This document shows, piece after piece, positions 42,900-55,147 of a stretch of DNA of 64,000 nucleotides. Below the pieces are notes generated by a model. That model saw nothing but the letters and a program-made list of their open reading frames with translations. It was not told where the DNA came from and ran no database searches. The position numbers and the translations under genes are program-made. Source of the stretch: Euptelea pleiosperma (taxonomy: Eukaryota > Streptophyta > Magnoliopsida > Ranunculales > Eupteleaceae); the NCBI GenBank assembly GCA_035048495.1, contig CM068547.1, positions 21,707,913 through 21,771,912 of the forward strand, in the 5' to 3' direction. Numbering within the stretch: position 1 is the first letter of the stretch; the number at the start of each line of letters is the position of its first letter.

Positions 42900-44180
42900 A
42901 TTTTCGTTCTATTTTTATGAGTTAATATTTTTATAATTATTTTTTCTAAATACCTCTATGAATCTATTTTCCAAAACCGTTTAGGTTGTATTTTTCTGAT
43001 TTTTATTGATTAAGTTATGATTTTTCTAAGTTGTTGGACTTTACCAAAAAATCTAGAATTTCAGATTTTACACGGTCCACTTCACTTGAGATTTCGATCT
43101 ATATTTTTAATCTAACTATTTTTCTAATTATTTTTCACAGATACCTTTATCAATCTAGTTTCTAGAACCTTTGAGTTTGTATTTTTCTAATATGTATTAA
43201 TTAAGTTATGATTTTTCTAAGTTGTTGGACTTTACCAAAAAATCCAGAATTTCAGATTTTACATGGTCTACTTCACTTGAGATTTCGATCTATATTTTTA
43301 ACCTAAATATTTTTATAATTATTTTTCACAGATATCTATATCAATCTAGTTTCTAGAACCTTTGAGTTTGTATTTTTCTGATTTGTATTGATTAAGTTAT
43401 GATTTTTCTAATTTATTGAACTTTACCAAAAAATCCAGAATTTCAGATTTTATACGGTCTACTTCACTTGAGATTTCGATCTATATTTTTAACCTAATAT
43501 TTTTCTAATTATTTTTTGCAGATACCTCTCTCAATCTAGTTTCTAGAACCTTTGAGTTTATATTTTTCTGATTTGTATTGATTAAGTTATGAATTTTTAA
43601 ACGTGCTGGACTTTTCTGTAAAACCCAGAATTCTAGATTTTACACAGTCCACTTCACTTGAGATTTCGATCTATATTTTTAAGCTAAATATTTTTTTAAT
43701 TATTTTTCATAGATACCTCTATCAATTTAGTTTCTATAACCTTTGAGTTTGTATTTTTTCGATTTGTATTGATTAAGTTATGATTTTTTAAATGTGCTAG
43801 ACTTTTCTATAAAACCCAGAATCCCAGATTCTGTCCGACCCACTTCATTAAAGGTTTCGACCCATATTTTGAATCTAAATATTTTTCTATTTCTTTTTCT
43901 AAATACCTCCTTAAATTTAGTTTCTATAACATTTGAGTTTGTATTTTTCTTATTTGTATTGATTAAGTAATGATTTTTCAAATGTGTGGGACTTTTCTGC
44001 ATCTCAGATTCTGTCCGGCCTAATTAATTAAGAGTTTTGACCTATATTTTGAATCTGAATATTTTTCTATTTATTTTTTCTAAAAACCTCTATGAATCTA
44101 GTTTTTAAATCCATTGAGTTTATATTTTTTTAATTCATATTTATTTAGTTATGATTTTTATAATACAATATATTTTTTGT
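42900..44180 (+). repeat. Tandem repeats of ~190 bp in the chromovirus-like LTR
   Basis: Six to seven units share the landmark TTTCAGATTTTACACGGTCC at about 43060, 43251, 43442, 43633, 43824 and 44004. Each also has TTGATTAAGTTATGATTTTT and GAACCTTTGAGTTTGTATTT. Later units are more diverged. Confidence 0.88.
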
Positions 44181-44209
44181 AAAAAATCTATTAATTGTTC
44201 GTGGTTCGG

Positions 44210-44670
44210 TCATGATTATTAACTATTAAGGTTTTAACCTTATTGTTTGACTAAATCCTAGTTGGTTTGACTTATACCTGTATGCATGGGGATCCCACCC
44301 ATGTGTCTTTGATCTCTCATAGGCTTCGGCCAAGTGTCTTGGATCCCTCTTTAGGGTTCGACCTTGTGTCATGGATCCCTCATAGAGTTCGGCCATGGCG
44401 TATTGGATTCTCTTGCGATTTTCACTTATATTATTCATCGATGTTGATTGTGATATTTGGTCATGTCTTATTGACTATTATGCCTAGATGGTTCGACCTA
44501 TACTTGTATGCATGGGGATCCCACCCATGTATCTTGGATCCCTCATAGGGTTCGGCCAAGTATCTTGGATCCCTCTTTAGGGTTCGACCTTGTGTCATGG
44601 ATCCCTCATAGGGTTCGGCCATGGTGTGTTGGATTGCCTTGTGATTTCCACTTATATTATTCATCCGTGT
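44210..44670 (+). repeat. Two 228-bp tandem units in the chromovirus-like LTR
   Basis: The block CTTGTATGCATGGGGATCCC recurs near 44275 and 44503. It is followed in both by repeated GTTCGGCCA and GGATCCCTC. The translated 90-residue frames (44267-44548, 44508-44744) follow from the repeat. Confidence 0.85.
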
Positions 44671-45616
44671 TGATCATGACCTTCGGTGTTTATTTCATGT
44701 TATTCATGTTTAACTCTAATTCGTTCCCATGTTATCACTTTTAATGATCATGTGTTTATTTTATATTCTTATTTAAATGTTAAATACATGTGTGCATATG
44801 CCATGTAACCCTAGTAGCATCTTGTTATCATACTATGATCATCACGTCATTTCATATAAGGGGTGCATAAGGGAACGGGGTTGAAGTATATTATATACTT
44901 TTATATTGGTTTTATCAATTAATCAGGGTTCGGTACCCTAGGGTGAAAGGCCCCAGACGTTATTATATCCTGCAGATGGGTCGATGAGACCGCTCCCAGT
45001 GCGGGAAGGAGATGGAGACCCTATGTGGTTATGGGTACTAGTTGCATTGGCATCCCTTACTCATCTGCATTCATCCTCATATTCATGCCGTCCTTATTAT
45101 ACAATTGAGATGCATACCTTGATTAAAAAAAACTTGTATAGTATGATATCATACCATGCACACTGTTGTATTACTGGGCCTCGGCTTACGGTGCTATACC
45201 GATACCATTTTCAGATTTTGAGGAGCCGGGTACGTGAGATGATTTTGAGACGAAAGACTCCGGTGCATTCGAGGGGATGGGCGAAGATTTGGGAGTCGAT
45301 CCCACACTTTAGAAAGTTATATTTGATTATTTTATAACATTATTTATTTATTTTCATGGGCATGTAAGCCTTTGATTGAGAGCATGTTCTCATTTCCATC
45401 TCTCCACATTTAGTTGATTGATTGAATTATTTGAATTATTTGTTTCCTACATCTAGACTCTTTTTTTTTACTTAGTGGGTTTTTGAATGAACCTTAGTAG
45501 TCTAATTGACCTAATTGGACCACTAGGGGACATTCATGGATCACCTCTGGGTTCGGGTACGGGTCGATCCACGGATTTTCGGGTCGTATCTGGGTATCCA
45601 GATTCGGGGCGTGACA

Positions 45617-45895
45617 GGATTGCCTTATTGTTGACTAGAGTTAGTACTAAAGGATTCGCTCTAAAGAGTGTAGCCTGGTGAGAACCTCTGAGTGCAAACA
45701 GTTAGTCCAGCGGTTAAAAGATAAACCAGTGGTCCGCCCAGTCATAATCTACTCTAGTCCCAAAACTAACAAGATAATTCCTAAAATATATCCTGATTGC
45801 TTAGAATAGGATTATCTATGCTTGGTGTGCATCATATAAGATAGTGTTCCCCTCTAGCAACTTTTTGCCAAGTCTAGAGCTCGCTTCTTCAGCGT
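45617..45895 (+). other. Athila-2 leader, second part
   Basis: It continues the leader at GGATTGCCTT after the chromovirus-like LTR and matches 25083-25365 of Athila-1 up to the gag ATG. Confidence 0.78.
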
Positions 45896-46981
45896 ATGCC
45901 CATTTGGACTCGTCCTTACAAACGCTTGATTCGATCTGAGAATCATGTACCTACAGTGGATCCTCCACTGAATCCTTCCCCATCTCTTTCCCCACCTGCC
46001 TCTCCCAGTACTACTACCTTTGTAGTAATGGCAGCCGAACAATCTCTTATCGAGACGTTTGCCCCTATCTTTGCTAATCCGCCCACTTGCATTGTTCTCC
46101 CACCTACTACGGCGGTGCAGTTTGAGATCAAGCCACAAACGATCCAAATGCTGCGAACCTTTCGCGGCCTCCCAAGAGAAGACCCATATTAGGGAATTCC
46201 AACATGTCATCCTACTTTTCAAGAACCAAAACCTTGATGATGACAATGTACGTCTACTAGTTTTCACATTCTCGTTCAAAGACCGAGCCTCAGATTGGCT
46301 CTACTCCTTACATGCTGATTCAATCAGTAGTTGGAAAGAGTTAGTGGGCAAATTCATGTCTAAATTCTACCCCATGACTCGGACCAACCAGATGAAGCAA
46401 CACATCCAGGACTTCGGACAGAAGTCCAATGAGAAATTTTTTGAAGCGTGGGATAGATTCCAAGACTATCTGACTAAGTGTCCCCACCATAGCATCAATA
46501 AGGGCAATCTTGTCCACATCTTCTACAAGGGACTTACTGATGAGTCCCGGACCATGGTAGAATCAATGTGCCAGGGAAAATTCCTCCACCAAACTCCGAC
46601 CGATGCATACAAATTCTTGGGAGAGTTAAGAGAAAACTCTCAACATTGGACGACTAACTCAGAATTTAATCGAGCCACTTCGGTCCAAAGGACCACCAAG
46701 GGACATGAAGCTACAGCTGATACTGAGCTTCGATCTGTCATTCAAGAGTTGAGCAAATCAGTCTCGGCACTAGCTATGTCAGTACAAAAGCCTACTCACC
46801 AATCTAACCCAGTCATGCATGTGGGACACGAGAGCCCTATGAAATCCTGTATCTTCTGTCTGCAACCCTCCCATACTACTGAGCATTGTCCTTTGAATGA
46901 AGGATGGTCCACTCCTTCTCAGGAAGAAGTTTGTGCTTTCAGCAAATACAAACCACCAACTCAAAACTCGTATAGTCAATC
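45896..46981 (+). pseudogene. gag: Athila-2 gag, first part, frameshifted and interrupted by a solo LTR
   Basis: The ATG at 45896 gives MPIWTRPYKRLIRSENHVP, matching Athila-1. An 8-bp loss at about 46188 (one CCATATT repeat) shifts the frame. The second frame then carries REFQHVILLFKNQNLDDDN, SWKELVGKFMSKFYPMTRT, EKFFEAWDRFQDYLTKCPHH and a zinc knuckle C-F-C...H...C. At 46981 the solo LTR at 46982-49681 cuts the coding region, replacing the C-terminus by LTR-derived codons. Confidence 0.9.
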
Positions 46982-47948
46982 TGATATTCGCTCAAAAGTG
47001 CTTATTTTAAGCAAGTATCCTTTTAGCGTTATTGCATTCTCCTACGTAAAATACTCTATTTACCTACTTTTCTACGTAAGAGTCTCTTCTGTTGCGTAGA
47101 ACACACTTTTCTGGACGAAATGGTATATTTGCATGCATTAAACACATTTTCGGAAGTCTAGATATTAAGCCGTTCTGATAAAGTCTCATTACGCGCTTCT
47201 TCTGTCGCAGGAAACCCCGATGGGACGATTCTCAAGACTTGTGGGCCCAAATCGATCATGAAAGCCCATTATCAAAGCTTAAAAAGCCCACATGCTATGA
47301 CTAGAAGATATGGGCCAAATATGGGCTGAATAAGAGGACCAAAAAGTCGGCCCAAAGAACGAAGAGAGTAGGAGAGCCAATGACCAAGAGACGGACCAAA
47401 GCGTTTAAAGCCACATGAGTCAGCAAAGAATGATGGTCGACTCTACTGGAGAAGCGTGAGGATGGTCACAGTGAAGACCAAGGTTCCAGACCCTCTGCCA
47501 GTGCTTTTCTCTCTATTTTCTGATACTTTCTCTCTCATCTCTCCTTATTCTCTCTCTCTCTTCATCTCTCGGTCCTCGAATCTACTGACCTAACCCCAGA
47601 ACTCCTGCCCATCGGCTCTATCTCATCTCCCTTAGCTTTCTGACCGTTGGATCTTCCATCGGACCGTTGGATCTTCAATCGGACCGTTGGATCTCTCTAG
47701 ATCCGTCGATCTACCAATCTGAGTCCCAATCAAGTCACCATCCATCCGATCGCCATCAGACTGTCTGTCACATCATCTTGTGAGACGATGGACATCATCA
47801 ATCCATGAGGGCCAATAGCCGGGCCCATCTTCATCGACCCGCTGTCCGACCAGTTAGTGGACCCCGCGAATTTCAAAAATAATTTTAATTAAATGGGGGG
47901 TCCACTAATTGGGGAGATTCCCCATAGAAAAGTAGGTTTTTACTTAAA

Positions 47949-47989
<41 letters not shown>

Positions 47990-49681
47990 TCTTATTTTTT
48001 TATTTTCAAAAATCCCCTATTTCCATTAAAGGAAATAGGGAAGCTTTAAAAGGAGAAGGATAAGGGTTCGTTCGAACCCTAATCCCTCTCCCCTCTCCTC
48101 CTCTCCTTCCCCAAAATCGTTCCCTACATTTTCCCTCCTTCTTCTCCTTCTTTTTCTTCCTTCTCTTCCTCATCTTCTTCATCTTCTTCATTTTTTTCTC
48201 GCCGGAGTTGCAGGCAGCAACTCCGGCCACCTGCACGTCCCTCTCCCCCTCTGTCTTCTTCTTTTTCTTCTCTCCACTGTCTTCTTCTTTTCCTTCTCTC
48301 CTCTGTCTTCTTCTTCTTATTTTTCTTGTTCTCTTCACGTCCCACCGGAGTTGCAAGCTGCAACTCCGGTCGCCAGCGCACCTCTCCGCCTCCACCATCT
48401 TCTCCGGCCATAGATGCACTTCTTGCAACACCACAGCCATCGCACCACCCCCGCTACCACCGCTGCCACCACCGTCTAAGCACCGCTCCCTCACAGTCAT
48501 GCAACCGGTGAGACAGCACACCGTCTTCTCTCCTCGACGGACTGGACCTCCTCTACCGCCTCACCACTACACCGCCTGCAACTCCTTCAAGAGGACGTCT
48601 CTCTCCCACGCCCCATACTTATTCCTTCATCTCCTTCACCGCCAACTGCCAACGCCTCCACCTGCACTAGCAGCAACCGCCCCACTCTGCATTCAACGCT
48701 ACTATCACGGCCTGCAAGTGCAGGCCGTTAAACCCTCTTCCACCGCTGGTGAGGATGTTGAGGGCTGCTAGACCGCCTCCTTGCCTTGCTGGAAGCACCA
48801 CGAACTAGAAAGCCTTCCGCACCTCATCTCCTAGTCGCCTCTCTCTTCGTCTTCACCGAAACAAGCAAAACAAAACAAAAAAGAAAAGGAAAAACAAAAG
48901 GATAATAAAAGAAGAAGAGGGGAAGAGGAGAGGAGGTCGTCTCCTCCTTTGTGGACTAGTTCACCACCAGTCCACTGTCTTGCTGCCCTCCATCTCCAAA
49001 TCGTTACTGCCATGGAATGCATTGCTTTCCACGCCTTCATCTTTTCCTTGGATGGTCGAACCTGCACTTAAGCAAGCCATTACAACCATAGATGGCACCA
49101 CCATCTTCTGTCAACAGCCAGCAACACCCACCACTTCCATGCACACAATCCATCCCACAGTCCAGGTTTCATCATCCTATCAATCATTTCTCTAACCTTT
49201 CATGATTTCTTTCTTGTTCATTTTTAATCTTTAGGGCTAGTTTCATTTAATTAGAAGTTCAATTTCATTGTTTTTGGTTTGTTTGAATTTTAAGTTTGGT
49301 TGTAATAGAATCAATTGATTTCAATCAATGGAGAGAAGTTTCAGTCAAGAGCTTTTAATCTATCTTATTAAATTTTGCTTATTGTGTTAATCTTATTTTC
49401 TCTCTCCTTATTTTAGTAGTTAATGATTCTCTCTAGAATAAAAAAAAAAAAGATTTTATGTTTAATCCACATCACCATTCTCACCTCTCCAAGCTTTTCT
49501 AAGAAAAATCTATCATTTTATGTTCTTGAGTCACGCGAACTAACCCCGAGTGCGGATCGACATCCGACACGAATCCCTATACAAAAGTTCATATTTTGCA
49601 GGATTAAGAATCGGATCAAGTTACAAATCTTGTTGAAGTTAGGGTTTCCGTAACCAACGACGTGGGAAAATCCTATTTTCA
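46982..49681 (+). repeat. Solo Athila LTR with target duplication CAATC
   Basis: It runs TGATATTCGC...CCTATTTTCA, flanked by CAATC at 46977-46981 and 49682-49686. No primer site or polypurine tract adjoins, so it is a solo LTR. It contains hairpins at 48202-48226 and 48345-48369, an (AT)n tract near 47957-47985, a diverged tRNA-like segment at about 47435-47503, and CT-rich low-complexity sequence. It lies within the gag of Athila-2. Confidence 0.93.
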
Positions 49682-50660
49682 CAATCTTATCATCCTGACA
49701 CGAGAAACCACCCTAACTTCTCTTGGAGGTCTCAGTCTACTCAACCGCAATCTCAACCTCCGCGTCAGCCTCAAGGCACGTATCCTCCTAGGTTCAATCA
49801 ACCCAATAGACAATTCAATCAAGGTCAGTACCAGCAAAGTCAGTACCCATCTACTCAAAACCAGTAGTTCCAACAGGGTTAGTACTCTGGACAACCGAGC
49901 ACATTTCAAAATCAACAAAGAGTCCCATAGACCTTTCAGAACCAACAGATTGTCCCCACTACTTCTCCATCCTATAACTATAATGCCCCGATGAGCTCTA
50001 GTCGAAATTGGTGCCTCAGCTCCCATTAGCTGCCCCCCAAGAGTCGGTCCCCAAACACGGTATTGAGGACCTTCTAGCTCAACTCATTACTCAATTTATG
50101 CAACGTCTAGAGCAACAGCAATAGCAATCCATGCTTCGTCTAGAACAACGTCTAGGTAACTTAGAAGCTGAGAAAGCTAAGGGCATCTTTCCTAGCCAAC
50201 CCATTGCCAACCCTAAAGGAACTGCCAAAGGGGTAGTATATGAGATAGGTTCCCAATCCCAGAGCCAGAATGAGAACTGTCAGGGGGAGGTGCAAGCTGT
50301 AACCACCCTACGGTCAGGAAAAACTATGGACATGGGAGTCCAACCACCATCGGTGCCATCTCCAACACCCCTCACTCACCCAGATGAACCTAGTTCCAAT
50401 TCTACCTCTGCTGCTTCTACCTCTGTACCAACATCAGATATCCCTGTGCAGAAATCTAAGGCTAAAGACAAATCCATTTGTTGAGTAAAGCCTCCCTTCC
50501 CAGACAGACTTGTCCAAGATAAGCGGGATCAGCAATTCTCAAAAATCTTAGACGTCTTTAAAGACGTCCAGATCAATATCCCATTCCTTTCTGCTATCAA
50601 GCAAATCCCCTCCTATGTCAAATTCCTCAAGGACTTATGCACAGTCAAGCGGCGTACGCA
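49682..50660 (+). pseudogene. gag: Athila-2 gag C-terminal part with several stops
   Basis: It resumes gag after the solo LTR with the Q- and P-rich linker (SYHPDTRNHPNFSWR-like). In-frame stops replace glutamine or arginine codons at about 49867, 49880, 49927, 50131 and 50480 by comparison with Athila-1. Most are CAG to TAG or CGA to TGA. The readable piece is 50131-50484, with LEQRLGNLEAEKAKGIF and QAVTTLRSGKTMDMG. Confidence 0.85.
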
Positions 50661-51720
50661 TGTATCCAAAGCAACCTTCTTGGCCAAAAAAGCTACCGCG
50701 TTCATTCAACGCAACAGCGTGATCAAACATAAGGATCCAGGTAGCCCAACTGTCCAATGCGATATTGGAGATAACTTTAGCTGCACTGCCTTGCTAGATT
50801 TAGGGGCTAGCGTCAACCTCATACCATTCTCGATATATCAGCAGTTAGGACTGAAAGATATGAAGCCTACCAATGTCACCCTGAAATTGGCTAATCAGTC
50901 CATCAAGATTCCAAGAGGAATCATTGATGTCCTAGTGAAAGTCGCTGACTTTTATTATCCTGTGGACTTTATCATTCTTGACACAGAACCGTGTCAGGAT
51001 AACCACATTCCAGTCATCTTAGGGCGCCCATTCCTTGCCACCGCAAATGCACACATCGAGTGCCAGAACAGAAACAAGTCTATTGCTTTCGGTAACCTCA
51101 AAGTCGAGGTCAATATCTTTCGTCTAATGCAACAGGATGCCAATCGCGATGTGACTGATGAAATGTGTGCCGTTGAGAGTCTAATCCCAGACTCCACCGA
51201 AGATATTCTTAAACAGTGTCTAGCACACTTTGGGGCTGACTTTGCAACAGAGTCAGCCATTTCTGATCTCAACGATCTTTTGGAGACTACTCCACTGATA
51301 GATATCCCCGCTCTACTCATCGAGTTCAAGCCTCTGATAACCATGGCCAGAGAACCTATCCTACCTTTACCTACCGAGGTAAAACCTCTTCTATCCGTGT
51401 CTTTTGAGACACATTCTTCCACTCCATCTACTCCGAAATTGGAGCTCAAGCCTCTTCCTATAGATCTTTCCTATGCCTATCTTGGTCCTAAGGAAACCTA
51501 CCCTGTCATTATTGCTTTCGCTTTGTCTACGAGTGAACATAAACAACTTCTCGAGTTGCTCAACGAGCACAAATCTGTGATAGGTTGGACTATAGATGAT
51601 ATTCGAGGAATAGACCCCTCGGTGTGCCAACATCACATCTATCTCAAGGATGAATCAAAAACCTCACGAGAGCACCAGAGGAGGTTGAACCCCGTCTTGA
51701 AGGAAGTAGTCCGGGATAGT
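50661..51720 (+). pseudogene. pol: Athila-2 protease and N-terminal RT linker
   Basis: It is open for 372 codons and holds LLDLGASVNLIPFSIYQQLG (active-site D-L-G) and PVILGRPFLATANAH. The proline-rich linker follows, then HKSVIGWTIDDIRGIDPSV, which starts the RT. A 2-bp loss at about 51718 shifts the frame. The catalytic aspartate of the protease is kept. Confidence 0.88.
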
Positions 51721-52440
51721 CCTCAAACTGTTAGATGCGGGTATCATCTACCCCATCTCCGACAGCAAATGGGTGAGTCTTATTCATGTCGTCCCTAAAA
51801 AGGTAGGATTAACCGTTGTGGAAAATGAGAACAAGGAAATGGTCACCCAGCGCCTGAAGAAAGGATGGAGAGTCTGTATCGATTACATACGACTCAACAC
51901 CAACACTAGGAAGGACATTTTCCTTTACCCTTCATAGACCAGATGTTGGAGAGACTAGCAGGTCACTCTTACTACTCCTTCCTTGATGGTTACTCAGGGT
52001 ATAATCAAATACCCATCGCCCCTGAGGATCACGAGAAGATAACTTTGACCTATCCCTTTGGCTCTTTTGCCTACAAGTGCATGCCCTTTGGCCTCTGCAA
52101 TGCACCCGCGACCTTTCAACGGTGTATGATGAGCATATTCTCTGACATGGTGAAAAGATTCCTCAAAGTCTTTATGGACGACTTCTCAGTCTTTGGGTCA
52201 TCCTTCGATGACTGTCTCGACCATCTAGAGCTCGTACTTTAATGGTGTCGGGACAAGCGACTTGTCCTCAATTGGGAGAAATGCCACTTCATGGTGAAGA
52301 AGGGCATAGTTCTGAGACATGTCATTTCCCATCAGGGCATTGAGGTCGACAAAGCTAAAATCGATATCATCTCGACCTTGCCCATTCCTAAGTCCGTGCG
52401 TGACATCCGGTCATTTTTAGGACACGGAGGATTCTATAGG
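51721..52440 (+). pseudogene. pol: Athila-2 reverse transcriptase, frameshifted
   Basis: After the 51718 shift, a further 1-bp loss at about 51913 restores phase with FLDGYSGYNQIPIAPEDH, RMPFGLCNAPATFQ-like sequence and the active site FMDDF. A TAA at about 52239-52241 replaces a glutamine codon (CAA in Athila-1). The piece ends with DIRSFLGHGGFYRRFIKDF, where the codon that is a stop in Athila-1 is CGA here. Confidence 0.88.
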
Positions 52441-52905
52441 CGATTCATAAAGGACTTCTCTCAAATCGCTCGACCTCTGTCCCATCTTCTAGCTAAAGAT
52501 AGTGATTTCGATTTTAATGCTAACCGTGTCAAGGCATTTGAGCGTCTCAAATCTGAACTCACTTTTACACCCATTATCCGTCCCCCAGACTGGACTCTAC
52601 CTTTCGAGGTGATGTGTGATGCTTCCGACTACGCGTTAGGAGCCGTTCTAGGGCAGAGAGTTGACAAAAGGTCACACATGATCTACTACGCGAGCAAAAT
52701 TCTTAACTCTGCCCAAATGAATTACTCCACCACTGAGAAAGAACTCCTAGCGGTAGTTTTCGCCCTTAATAAATTTTATCCATACCTCTTAGCTACTAAG
52801 GTGGTAATTTACACTGATCATGCAGCCCTTCGTTATCTCATGTCAAAAAAGGAAACCAAGCCTTGATTAATCCGATGGATTTTATTACTGTAGGAATTCA
52901 ACCTT
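52441..52905 (+). pseudogene. pol: Athila-2 RNase H
   Basis: [36 protein letters not shown] and [18 protein letters not shown] keep the D, E and D residues. TGA at about 52864 (CGA in Athila-1) and TAG at about 52891 (CAG in Athila-1) interrupt the end. Confidence 0.85.
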
Positions 52906-54343
52906 GAGATTAAGGACAAGAAAGGAACTGAGAATGTAGTGGCTGATCACTTGTCTAGACTGACATTAGAGTCATCCTTCGACACCCAGCCCATCCATGA
53001 GACCTTTCCAGACGAACAACTGTTCGCTATCTTCGTTAATCCATGGTATGCTGACATTGTCAACTACCTTGTTACCGAATAAATGCCTTCGCACTAGTCA
53101 AAACAGGATAAAAGCCATTTCCTAGCAAGAGTTAAGTACTACTCTTGGGATGACCCTTATTTGTATAAATACTGTCCTGACCAGATCATTCGTCTCTGTG
53201 TCCCTGAGTCGGACCAACTCAATATCTTGTCCTCGTATCATGACCAACCTTGTGGTGGCCATTTTAGCACTAAGAAGACTACAGAAAAAGTGTTGCAATG
53301 CGGATTCTACTGGCCCACACTATTTAAAGATGCCCACATCTTTAGCAAAACCTGTCATAATTGCCAGCATCTGGGCCGCATCTCCCAGAGGAACATGATG
53401 CCCCTCACTTCCATCTAGGTCGATGAAATATTTGACATCTGGGGCATCGACTTCATGGGCCCCTTTCCGATTTCTTATGGTTTTGAGTACATTCTCCTTA
53501 CGGTAGACTATGTCTCCAAATGGATAGAAGCCATTCCCACCAAGACCAATGACCACAAGGTAGTGGTTAAATTCCTAAAGGAGTTCATCTTCGCCTGGTT
53601 CGGTGCCCCTAAAGCAATCATTAGTGATGGGGGCACCCATTTCTGCAATAGGATATTCGAGAAATTAATGAAAAAGTATGGGGTAACCCACAAGGTTGCC
53701 CTAGCTTATCATCCACAGACTAGTGGTCAAGTAGAGGTTTCTAATCATCAGATCAAGCAGATCTTGGAGAACACAATCAACACCACACGTAAAGACTGGT
53801 CTACTCGTCTCACTGATGCTCTATGGGCATACAGAACCGCCTACAAGACCCCACTCAATATGTCTCCCTATCGTCTAGTCTTTGGGAAACCCTGTCATCT
53901 ACCGGTAGAGATTGAACATCGTGCCTTATGGGCCATTAAGAAGCTCAACTTCGACCTAAAAACAGTAGGGGATGAGTGGAAACTACAAATGAATGAGTTA
54001 GAAGAACTTAGAAATAATGCCTACAACTCGTCCAAGAATTACAAAGCAAAAATGAAGTGGATACATGACAAGAGTGTCCTTAGAAAAAGAGTTCCATCCA
54101 GGACAGAAGGTCCTTCTTTATAATTCTCGTCTTCATCTCTTCCCTGGGAAACTAAAGTCTAGGTGGACCGGTCCCTATACAGTCACAGCAATCACGCCCT
54201 TTGGGGCAATCACTATTGAGGATCCCAAGGATCACTCCTCTTTCTAGGTCAATGGGCAGCGTCTAAAGCAGTTCCATGAACTTGACGTATTGTTCATTCA
54301 GACTTCTGAGATCGATCTCATCAATCCTGTCTATGTCGACTGA
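52906..54343 (+). pseudogene. pol: Athila-2 integrase
   Basis: Zinc-binding residues ([15 protein letters not shown]), the core ([37 protein letters not shown]) and the GPY/F end ([18 protein letters not shown]) are present. Stops or frameshifts lie near 53081, 53095 and 53416, with a 1-bp insertion near 54085 and TAG near 54245. The natural stop is TGA at 54341-54343. Catalytic residues are kept, but no full-length protein can be made. Confidence 0.87.
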
Positions 54344-55147
54344 TGATCCACTCAGTCTCTTGTGCTCTAACTTGGTTGGGGGTGCCTGTCACCCCCGTTG
54401 TGTCTGGCTGAAGACATAAAACTTAGCGCTTTTGGAAAGGCAATTCCGTTATTCCTAGAGTCTCATGAGTCACATGCATTGTCTTTATCCCTGCTATAAT
54501 TCTCTGCCCTTGTAGGTACCATCACTCTGGCACTACTCTGCTACTTTCCACTGTTGATATCCAGTAGAATTGGTAAAACCCTTCCTTCACACTCGCATCA
54601 TGAACTTATCGTTTTTACTATTTGTCCCGGTCATGAGCACTAAGGACAGTGCAATATTCTGGTTGGGGGTGGGTACTTTACCAAAAACTCATGTGACTTT
54701 CAAAAAAAAATGAGAAAAATAGGAGAAAAAAATGCATTTTGTGGTGATTTTCGGACTATTTTCAAGGTGTCTTTGGTTGCTTTCAGAAGTGTTTTCAAAA
54801 ACTGTTACAATGATGAGTCAAGACTCTTCGTAAAGTCTATTTATTAAAAAAGGATGTCTACTTTGAGAAAATCACTTATTAGCTCTTAGTTCAATTTAGA
54901 AGAATACTACAGTGGAGTTAAACTCTTAGAAAACTCAGATTCAGCAAGAATTTTTCACAAATCAACATCAGAACTATCTGTAATTTGAACGATCTAGAGA
55001 TCCAAGAAGAACAACTGTAGAGACCTAACCCAGTGAGCGTTTGAGCCTCTCTTCACTTCTGAGGGATATAAATAACTGAGTCACAAGATGACTCACCTTT
55101 TTCTCCAGTCCCCAACTATTCCCTTGTAAAATCTCATTAATCCTTGC
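54344..55147 (+). other. Athila-2 3' non-coding region, first part
   Basis: It matches the region after integrase in Athila-1, including TTGGTTGGGGGTG near 54371 and again near 54661. It stops at 55147, where Athila-5 sequence begins. About 0.8 kb present in Athila-1 is absent between this point and 60344. Confidence 0.75.

Larger units (their letters stand above)
41615..45616 (+). repeat. Solo LTR, probably of a Tekay/Del-type chromovirus (4.0 kb)
   Basis: It begins TGTAATACCCTGAAC and ends GGGGCGTGACA, the terminal form common in Tekay/Del chromovirus LTRs; orientation assumes this reading. The direct repeat GGATTG at 41611-41616 and 45617-45622 overlaps the ends, so the duplication is GGAT if the ends are TG and CA. 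No coding domains are seen. The 5' end has the inverted repeat TAATACCCT/AGGGTATTA (41617-41647). Inside are two tandem-repeat blocks. The TGTAATACC...GTGACA ends and the size suggest an LTR, but family assignment is by memory of termini only. Confidence 0.6.

Noticed and set aside
48208..48771. 187-codon plus-strand frame in the solo LTR
   Set aside because: CT-rich low-complexity translation; no conserved frame in other LTRs.
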